Notes under the pieces: generated by a model
Told to the model about the DNA's origin: nothing
The model's database searches: none
Seen by the model: only the letters and a program-made list of their open reading frames with translations
Translations under genes and position numbers: made by a program
DNA from: Kribbella caucasensis
GTDB taxonomy: Bacteria; Actinomycetota; Actinomycetes; Propionibacteriales; Kribbellaceae
Assembly: GCF_004361855.1 (NCBI RefSeq)
Contig: NZ_SNWQ01000018.1
Location: 30,825 to 94,824, forward strand
DNA: 64,000 nt
Direction: 5' to 3'
Shown: positions 7,955-14,372 of the stretch, one piece after another
Layout of the letters: each line of letters starts with the position of its first letter
Position numbering within the stretch: the stretch's first letter is position 1

Positions 7955-9907
7955 ATGGCGACCATCACCGTCGTCGCACCCGGTACCCAGACCACTGTCC
8001 AGGACGTGACCGGACGGCCCGGGATGTGGGATGTCGGTGTACCGCCTTCCGGTGCCGCGGACGAGCTGACCTTCGCGCTCCTCACCGCCGCTGTGGGGAA
8101 TCCCGCGACGGCCGCGGGCCTGGAGTGTGTCCTCATCGGCCCGGTGCTGACCAGCGACACCGATCGACTGATCTGTGTCGGCGGCGCGGCCACCCGGGCC
8201 ACCATCGACGACCGGCCGATTCGCCCCGGCGAGGTGGTTCGGTGGCCGGCCGGATCGGTCCTCGATGTCGGCCCGCTCGACGGACCCGGCATGCGCGGCT
8301 ACGTCACGTTCGAGGGTGGTCTGGATGTCGATCGGACGCTGGGCAGCCGGTCGACTTTCGTCCTCGGCGGATTCGGTGGTCACGACGGCCGCCCACTCGC
8401 GGCAGGTGATCGGCTCCCGCTGGGCCGGCGCGAGAACCTGCTCAGCCCGACCCCGGTCGAGTTGCCCGTCTTGCGGGACAGCTGGCAACTGCGAGTGATT
8501 CCAGGTCCCCACGGCGCACCGGACCACCTCACCACAGAGGGCGTGGAGGCGTTCTTCGCGACCGCTTGGACGGTGGATCACCGGTCCGATCGCACGGGGG
8601 TCCGGTTGAGCGGTCCGATCCCGGAATGGGCCCGGACCGACGGTGGCGAGGCTGGTTTGCATCCGTCCAACGTGCACGACTCCGCCTACCCGGTCGGCGG
8701 CATCATGCTCTCCGGCGACACCCCGGTCATCGTCGGCAAGGACGGGCCGTCGCTCGGCGGATTCGTCGTACCGGCGGTGGTGATCGAGGCCGATCGGTGG
8801 ATGCTCGGGCAACTGCGTCCGGGTGACTCCGTTCACCTGGTTCCGGTGACGGTCGAGGATGCCGCCGAGGCGATCCGGGTACGCCGGTTGTGGCTGGCCG
8901 ACCTTCGTCAGGAGCCCGTGCCGGTCGTGAGTCGGGTCAGCGGACCCGAGCGCCCGGTCGTCCTGGAAAAGGCCGATGCCGGGGCAACCGCACCGGCGTA
9001 CGAGATCAGGTGTGCCGGTGAGCGGCACCTGCTGGTGGAGGCGGGGCCGGCGGAACTCGATCTGACAGTCCGGGTCTGGATCCACCTGCTGGCCCAGGCG
9101 TTGCGGCACGACCTGCCCGACGGTGTGACCGAGATCGTCGAAGGGGTCCGGTCGTTGCTGGTGGCAACTGACTCGGCGCGGCTCGGGCTGGCCTCGTTGG
9201 CCGGGCACCTGGTCCGGCTGGCTTCACAGCTGGACGATCCGGCCACCGTAGTGCTGCCCGCTCGTGAGGTGACGTTGCCCATTGCATTCGACCACCCGGA
9301 GGCGCACGAGGCGATGCGGCGGTACTCGACGTCGGTCCGGCCGGACGCTCCCTGGTGCCCGGACAACGTGGAGTTCATCCGCCGGGTCAACGATCTGCCG
9401 CGCCGGGACGAGGTGTTCGAGATCATCGCCGCGGCGACGTACCTGGTGGTCGGTCTGGGCGATGTCTACCTCGGCGCGCCGGTCGCGGTGCCGGTCGATC
9501 CGCGGCACCGGCTGGTGACGACGAAGTACAACCCGGCCCGGACCTGGACCCCGCAGAACGCGGTCGGCATCGGCGGCATCTACCTGTGTGTGTACGGGAT
9601 GGAAGGGCCGGGCGGCTATCAACTGGTCGGGCGGACCGTCCCGGTGTGGCGGCTGACCCGGCAGGACGAACAACCCTGGCTGCTCCGGCAGTTCGACCTG
9701 ATCAGATTCACTCCGGTGACCGCGGCGGAACTCGCGCTGGAACGCGCCGAGATCAAGGCGGGACGCGCGGACCTCCGGGTCAGCCCCGCCACCTTCTCGA
9801 TCGCCGACGTGCACCGGATCGAACAGGAGGCACCTGTGGAACTGGCCGCGGTCCGGGCGAAACGACGAGCCGCCTTCGAGGCCGAGCGGGCGAGGTGGGG
9901 AGCATGA
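7955..9907 (+). CDS. carboxyltransferase part of urea/guanidine carboxylase (AHS2-AHS1), without BC and BCCP domains
   Basis: A 650-residue protein that corresponds only to the C-terminal carboxyltransferase half of urea/guanidine carboxylase. The AHS2 (KipA/PxpC-like) domain occupies about residues 1-300, with TTVQDVTGRPGMWDVGVPPS at the start. The AHS1 (KipI/PxpB-like) domain covers about 350-630, with MEGPGGYQLVGRTVPVW. Full-length relatives have about 1,200 residues, with biotin carboxylase in front and a biotin carrier domain behind. This one begins at AHS2 and stops just where the carrier domain would begin. There is no MKM biotinylation motif. The ATG at 7955 has GGTGGTGAG before it; a GTG at 7949 would overlap the previous stop and is the alternative. 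Biotin carboxylase and carrier must come from elsewhere if guanidine is carboxylated. Confidence 0.85.
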   Translation: MATITVVAPGTQTTVQDVTGRPGMWDVGVPPSGAADELTFALLTAAVGNPATAAGLECVLIGPVLTSDTDRLICVGGAATRATIDDRPIRPGEVVRWPAGSVLDVGPLDGPGMRGYVTFEGGLDVDRTLGSRSTFVLGGFGGHDGRPLAAGDRLPLGRRENLLSPTPVELPVLRDSWQLRVIPGPHGAPDHLTTEGVEAFFATAWTVDHRSDRTGVRLSGPIPEWARTDGGEAGLHPSNVHDSAYPVGGIMLSGDTPVIVGKDGPSLGGFVVPAVVIEADRWMLGQLRPGDSVHLVPVTVEDAAEAIRVRRLWLADLRQEPVPVVSRVSGPERPVVLEKADAGATAPAYEIRCAGERHLLVEAGPAELDLTVRVWIHLLAQALRHDLPDGVTEIVEGVRSLLVATDSARLGLASLAGHLVRLASQLDDPATVVLPAREVTLPIAFDHPEAHEAMRRYSTSVRPDAPWCPDNVEFIRRVNDLPRRDEVFEIIAAATYLVVGLGDVYLGAPVAVPVDPRHRLVTTKYNPARTWTPQNAVGIGGIYLCVYGMEGPGGYQLVGRTVPVWRLTRQDEQPWLLRQFDLIRFTPVTAAELALERAEIKAGRADLRVSPATFSIADVHRIEQEAPVELAAVRAKRRAAFEAERARWGA

Positions 9908-11469
9908 CCGTCTGGATCAGCCGAGTGGACCCGATCGAACCCGCGCCCGGCCCGCTGTACGGGCTGACGATGGCGCTCAAGGACAACATCGACCTGGCCG
10001 GCGTTCCGACCACGGCCGGCGACCCTCGAAATACGGAGCGGGCCACCAGCAACGCCTTCGTGGTCGACCGGCTGATCGAGGCGGGTGCGGTACCGCTGGG
10101 GAAGACGAACCTCGACCAGTACGCGACCGGTCTCGTCGGCACCCGGTCGCCGTACGGGGCGTGCCATTCGGTGTACTCCGACCAGCACATCTCGGGCGGT
10201 TCGAGTTCGGGCAGCGCGGTCGCGGTCGCCACGGGTGCTGTTGATTTTGCACTCGGGACTGATACCGCCGGGAGTGGTCGGGTGCCGGCCGCGTTCAACG
10301 GGCTGGTCGGGATCAAGCCGAGCCGCGGACTCGCGTCCACCAGCGGCGTGGTGCCGGCCTGCCGATCACTGGACTGCGTCACCGTGATGGCGCGCTCGGT
10401 CAGTACGGCTCGTCAGGTGTTCGACGTGATGGTCGCGTACGACGCTGAGGACCCTTACGCGCGGCGGGCCTCTTCTCTCCCGCACAGTAAGTCGACTGAG
10501 CCCGTGATCGGTGTGCCGGATGCGCCACTGGGGCTCGATCCTCTGCATGAACGGGCGTGGGAGCAGGCGCTCAACCAGGCCAAGCGACTCGGCACAGTGG
10601 TGACCGTGGATGTCGGGCCGCTGCTGGAGGCCGCCGATCTCCTGTACTCCGGACCGTGGCTGGCCGAACGCTGGCTGGCTTTCGGCGACAAGATGGACGA
10701 CGACCCGGCCGTGGATCCGACCGTACGCGCGATCGTCCGGAAGGGCGCTGAGCCGACCGCATCGGACGCGTTCGCGGGGTTCTACCGACTCGCCGAGCTG
10801 GCCAGGTCGAGCGAATCACTGTGGTCCCAGCTGGATGCACTGCTGTTGCCGGTTACGGAGATGCATCCGACCTTGGCCGAGGTCGCGGCCGATCCGATCG
10901 GCGTGAACAGCCGGCTCGGTCGCTTCACCAACATGGTCAACCTGCTCGATCTCTGCGCTGTCGCCTTCCCCGGTCCGATGCGAGACGACGGGCTGCCGTT
11001 CGGCGTACAACTGCTGGCGCCGGCCGGGCATGACGACCTGGTGATCGACCTGGCGGCCACCTGGTGTGGCGAGCCCGTCGATCCGTTGATCGCCGTCGCG
11101 GGAGCGCACCTGACCGGCCAGCCGCTCAACCACGAGCTCGTACGGCGTGGCGCGCGGCCGGCGTTCGAGACCAGGACGGCGGGCGACTACCGGATGTACC
11201 TGCTGGACGGTCCGATTCCTCGCCCTGGGCTGACTCGGGCGGTTTCGGCGGCCGCAGGGCCTGGTATCGAGGTGGAGGTGTGGAGTCTGCCGGCAGCTGA
11301 GTTGGCCGGGTTCGCGGCGACGATCGCGCCTCCGTTGGCGATCGGTCCGCTCGAGCTTTCGGACGGGCGGCAGGTCCTCGGGTTCGTGTGCACCGCCGAT
11401 GGGGCCGATCCACGGAACGACATCACGGAGTACGGGGGGTGGCGCGCGTACCTCGGCACTACGCTCTAG
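9904..11469 (+). CDS. atzF: allophanate hydrolase
   Basis: A 521-residue amidase-signature enzyme that hydrolyses allophanate to ammonia and CO2. The catalytic triad is visible: Lys26 in MALKDNID, the cis-Ser at about 100 in SGGSSSGSA, and the nucleophile Ser124 in TAGSGRVPA. A C-terminal domain of about 120 residues (from about 400) is typical of AtzF and of the hydrolase half of urea amidolyase. The N-terminus is shorter than in many AtzF proteins, which reach 570-600 residues. The ATG overlaps the preceding carboxyltransferase stop. It is the last step of the guanidine pathway coded here. Confidence 0.92.
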   Translation: MTVWISRVDPIEPAPGPLYGLTMALKDNIDLAGVPTTAGDPRNTERATSNAFVVDRLIEAGAVPLGKTNLDQYATGLVGTRSPYGACHSVYSDQHISGGSSSGSAVAVATGAVDFALGTDTAGSGRVPAAFNGLVGIKPSRGLASTSGVVPACRSLDCVTVMARSVSTARQVFDVMVAYDAEDPYARRASSLPHSKSTEPVIGVPDAPLGLDPLHERAWEQALNQAKRLGTVVTVDVGPLLEAADLLYSGPWLAERWLAFGDKMDDDPAVDPTVRAIVRKGAEPTASDAFAGFYRLAELARSSESLWSQLDALLLPVTEMHPTLAEVAADPIGVNSRLGRFTNMVNLLDLCAVAFPGPMRDDGLPFGVQLLAPAGHDDLVIDLAATWCGEPVDPLIAVAGAHLTGQPLNHELVRRGARPAFETRTAGDYRMYLLDGPIPRPGLTRAVSAAAGPGIEVEVWSLPAAELAGFAATIAPPLAIGPLELSDGRQVLGFVCTADGADPRNDITEYGGWRAYLGTTL

Positions 11470-11472
11470 GTC

Positions 11473-12666
11473 GTGACCATCTCCGCCGCCGAGCAGGCCG
11501 TCCTGGACCGGATCGATGAGACCTGGCTGGTGGAGCTCACCCAGTCGTTGCTCCAGGCAACCGGTCAGAATCCGCCGGGCGACGAGGCGGCGACTGTCGC
11601 AGTGCTCAGTGCTGCGGCCGCCGGGCTCGGCCTTGAGGTTGCGGAGAGTGAGGTCGAGCCGGGGCGCGCCAACCTGAGCATCACCTTGCCTGGGGGCGAC
11701 GGTCCGGGCCTCTTGTTGCTGGGGCACACGGACGTCGTGCCGGTCGGCGAGGGCTGGACGAGGCCGCCCTTCGGCGGTGTGGTCGAGGGCGGGCGGATCT
11801 ACGGTCGCGGCGCATCCGACATGAAGGGCGGGCTGGCCGCATCGCTCGCCGCGCTGGCCGCGCTGCGTGGTATCGGGCTGGGTGGCGTCGGGCTCAGCGG
11901 ACCCGTCGAGCTTGCCGCACTCGTCGACGAGGAGGAGACCGGCAAAGGCATCCGCTCGTACGTCGAATCCGCGGGCCGGCCGTTCCTCGGCTGCATCACC
12001 GCCGAACCCACGGATCTGCAGACCATCATCGGCGCGCGCGGCGACTCGTACCTCCGCGTGGAAGTGCACGGACGCGCTTGTCACGCGGGCAACCCGGACG
12101 GCGGCGCGAACGCGATCTACGGCGCGGCCACCGTGGTCGCGGAGATCGAACGACTCCACGCCGAACTGGCGAAGACCCCACATCCCCTACTCGGTCCGGC
12201 GACCTGGAGCGTCGGCCAGATCCAAGGCGGCACCGGCGGTTCGATCGTGCCGGCCGAATGCGTCGTGGTGGCCGATCGGCGGCTGCTCCCGGGCGAATCA
12301 CCCGCCGCGGTGCTCGACGATCTCCGGCAACTCGTCGCGGGTCTGCGGTTGGAGGATCGCGGCCTGACGGTCGAGCTCGCGATGCCGATGGAGATGCCCG
12401 CGTTCGAGACGCCTGCCGATGCCACGCTGGTGCGGATCACGGACGCCGCCCTCGCCGACGCCGGTGGTCCTCGTCTTCCGCTCGGTGGATGGACGGCCGC
12501 GTGTGACGGCGGATTCGTGGCCCGCGACCTCGGCGTACCGGTGGTCGTCCTCGGTCCTGGCTCGGTCACCACGCAGGCTCATCGGGCCGACGAATCGGTC
12601 GGGGTCGAAGAGCTGCTGATCGCGGCGCGGGTATATGCCCTGACCGCTCTCCGCTTGCTCAGCTGA
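11473..12666 (+). CDS. M20-family metallohydrolase (ArgE/DapE type)
   Basis: A 397-residue zinc amidohydrolase. The first metal ligand motif is LLLGHTDVVPVG, the bridging Asp is in YGRGASDMKGG, and the Glu pair is in DEEETGKG. The dimerisation domain starts near residue 190. The GTG start is three bases after the allophanate hydrolase stop, so it is the distal gene of the guanidine operon. Family members cut N-acyl or carbamoyl amino acids. A role on a guanidino or ureido compound that feeds the pathway is plausible, but the substrate cannot be read from sequence. Confidence 0.85.
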   Translation: MTISAAEQAVLDRIDETWLVELTQSLLQATGQNPPGDEAATVAVLSAAAAGLGLEVAESEVEPGRANLSITLPGGDGPGLLLLGHTDVVPVGEGWTRPPFGGVVEGGRIYGRGASDMKGGLAASLAALAALRGIGLGGVGLSGPVELAALVDEEETGKGIRSYVESAGRPFLGCITAEPTDLQTIIGARGDSYLRVEVHGRACHAGNPDGGANAIYGAATVVAEIERLHAELAKTPHPLLGPATWSVGQIQGGTGGSIVPAECVVVADRRLLPGESPAAVLDDLRQLVAGLRLEDRGLTVELAMPMEMPAFETPADATLVRITDAALADAGGPRLPLGGWTAACDGGFVARDLGVPVVVLGPGSVTTQAHRADESVGVEELLIAARVYALTALRLLS

Positions 12667-12679
12667 TGCGGCTCAGCTG
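12660..12679. terminator. short hairpin at convergent gene ends
   Basis: CAGCTGA (12660-12666) and TCAGCTG (12673-12679) form a 7-bp stem with a 6-base loop exactly between the stops of the M20 gene and the convergent VOC gene. No T run follows. It could be a weak bidirectional terminator, or chance. Confidence 0.3.
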
Positions 12680-13152
12680 GTTCGGCGGGGGAAGAAGTCG
12701 GAGCCGCTGACGTACTCCATCGCCTTGACGAATTCGGGGTCGACCATCCGGGCGTACGTCTCCTCCTCGGTCAGGTCGTGCAACCGGGTCTGGACCCAGT
12801 AAAGGTTGCCGAACGGGTCGCGCACCCGGCCGACCTTGTCGCCGAAGAACAGCTCGGTCACCTCGGTCACGGACGTCCCGCCCGCGGCGACCGCCTGCCG
12901 ATGGACCTCGTCCGCGTCCTCGACGTACAGCCGCAGGAAGGCCGGCGTCGGCGGCCAGTCGGGCCTCGCGTCGAACATCATCACGATCGCGTTCCCGATC
13001 CGCATCTCGGCGTGCCCGACCACACCGTTGTCATCGACGACCCGGGCGATCTCCTCCGCGCCGAACGCGGCCGTCAGCCACTCCATCAACGCGATCGTGT
13101 CCTTCGAGATGATCCACGGCGTCACGGTCGTGTAGCCATCTGGGATCGGCAT
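12673..13152 (-). CDS. VOC-superfamily (glyoxalase/PhnB-like) protein
   Basis: A 159-residue protein of the vicinal oxygen chelate fold, PhnB/YdhR-like branch. It has two beta-alpha-beta-beta-beta halves, starting PDGYTTVTPWIISKDTIALM and ending with FGNLYWVQTRL, the usual second-half signature with a Glu/Gln ligand position. It lies alone, convergent with the guanidine operon. Function is unassigned; members bind small hydrophobic molecules or modify antibiotics. Confidence 0.85.
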   Translation of the reverse strand: MPIPDGYTTVTPWIISKDTIALMEWLTAAFGAEEIARVVDDNGVVGHAEMRIGNAIVMMFDARPDWPPTPAFLRLYVEDADEVHRQAVAAGGTSVTEVTELFFGDKVGRVRDPFGNLYWVQTRLHDLTEEETYARMVDPEFVKAMEYVSGSDFFPRRTS

Positions 13153-13220
13153 TTTCGGCTCCTCGGTCTCGTTGTTCGACGGTTCCGACTCTAGGAGCAG
13201 TAGCGGCCAGGTTCTGTCCG

Positions 13221-13844
13221 CTACTTACCGAGTTCGCGGGTCCTCGCCGCTCGCCTCTCGAAGACCTCGGTACGCCGCGCCGCGGACGCGGCGAGCGCGC
13301 GCTCACGATCGGCAGGCGCGAGGTGATCGACGTACAGCAGCCCGTGGAGATGCTGGGTCTCGTGCACCAGGCAACGCGCGAAGTAGTCGGTCCCATCGAG
13401 CGTGATGGGCTCCCCTTCCAGGTCGAACCCGTGCACGGTCGCCCGGGCGGGACGCGGGAGCAGGGCATACGCGCCGGGGACCGAGAGGCATCCCTCGCTG
13501 CCGTTCTGGTCGCCGAAGAGGCCGGCGGAAGCCTCGACTCGCGGGTTGAAGACATGGCCGAGATGCCGGGTGCCGTCTTCGTCGGTGAGGTCGTAGACGA
13601 ACAACCGGGCGTCGACGCCGACCTGGTTCGCGGCGAGGCCGACACCCTCGGCGATCCACATCGTGGCGAACATGTCGTCGATCAGCGTGGCCCACCTGTC
13701 CGCACCGAACTCGGTCACCGGCCGGCACGGGTGATGCAGGATCGGCTCGCCGTACTCGGTGATCCGCAGCGGGTTGCCGCGCCGGACCTCGTCGGTGATC
13801 TGCGGGAGACGGCGGGCCGGCCGGCCTTGGAGCAGGGTTCGCAT
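13221..13844 (-). CDS. def: peptide deformylase
   Basis: A 207-residue peptide deformylase, which removes the formyl group from nascent proteins. All three signature motifs are present: GVGLAANQ (67-74), EGCLS (117-121, metal-ligand Cys119) and HETQH (161-165, two His ligands and catalytic Glu). In HETQH a Gln replaces the Asp of the common HExDH, a change known among actinobacterial type I/III enzymes. It is not next to fmt as in many genomes. Instead it shares a palindrome-rich promoter with a divergent wHTH regulator, which suggests a regulated second def copy. Confidence 0.95.
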   Translation of the reverse strand: MRTLLQGRPARRLPQITDEVRRGNPLRITEYGEPILHHPCRPVTEFGADRWATLIDDMFATMWIAEGVGLAANQVGVDARLFVYDLTDEDGTRHLGHVFNPRVEASAGLFGDQNGSEGCLSVPGAYALLPRPARATVHGFDLEGEPITLDGTDYFARCLVHETQHLHGLLYVDHLAPADRERALAASAARRTEVFERRAARTRELGK

Positions 13845-13855
13845 GCAGAGATGCT

Positions 13856-13895
13856 ACTTTGCAAAGTTTCTAGTTTGCAAAGTCGTTGCTAGGAT
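13856..13895. promoter_or_regulatory. twin TTTGCAAA operators between def and the wHTH gene
   Basis: ACTTTGCAAAGT (13856-13867) is a perfect 12-bp palindrome. It is followed 16 bp later by AGTTTGCAAAGT (13872-13883), which differs at one base. TAGGAT (13890-13895) is a -10-like box six bases before the ATG of the wHTH gene at 13902, so that mRNA may be leaderless. The sites lie 12 bp from the def start codon, so one regulator could control both genes. Confidence 0.7.
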
Positions 13896-13901
13896 CCACG
13901 C

Positions 13902-14372
13902 ATGCCCGGACAACGCCGCACCGATCGACGGCACGTCCATGGTCACCCGCTGCGAGACGCACTGCTTGAGCTGATCGACCGCGATGGATCCACGACGTCG
14001 ACCGTGGCGGCGCAGGAGTTGGGCGAGAGCACGGGATCGTGTTCGTTCCACCTTCGCCGGCTGGAAGCGCTCGGGCTGATTGAGCCGGTCCCCGACGCGG
14101 CCGGGCGAATCAAGCCATGGCGACGCGCGATCGAGGCGGAGTCAACGCTCAACCGGGAACTGGAGGACGTCGCCTACGCGACCTGGCTCGGTGAGCGAAC
14201 CTCCCCCGGCCAGGACTTCGCCTTCAGCGAGGTCGTGTCCCTGACCGAGGGTCAACTCGTCGAACTCCGCGCCCGCCTGCGCCGCGTCGTCCAGGACTAC
14301 GTCGGCGAGGTCGACGACGACGAGACCACCTCGACCGCAGTGATCATCCGGGCCTTCCCGATGCAGCACTAG
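13902..14372 (+). CDS. winged-helix transcriptional regulator (ArsR-like)
   Basis: A 156-residue protein with an N-terminal winged helix-turn-helix (about residues 10-75; recognition region AQELGESTGSCSFHLRRLEA) and a basic-to-acidic C-terminal helical part. It resembles helix-turn-helix domain proteins of ArsR/MarR type with no evident metal-binding Cys pair. It is divergent from def with twin palindromes between them, so autoregulation and control of def is the simplest model. Its 3' end overlaps the convergent dehydrogenase gene by 29 bp. Confidence 0.85.
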   Translation: MPGQRRTDRRHVHGHPLRDALLELIDRDGSTTSTVAAQELGESTGSCSFHLRRLEALGLIEPVPDAAGRIKPWRRAIEAESTLNRELEDVAYATWLGERTSPGQDFAFSEVVSLTEGQLVELRARLRRVVQDYVGEVDDDETTSTAVIIRAFPMQH

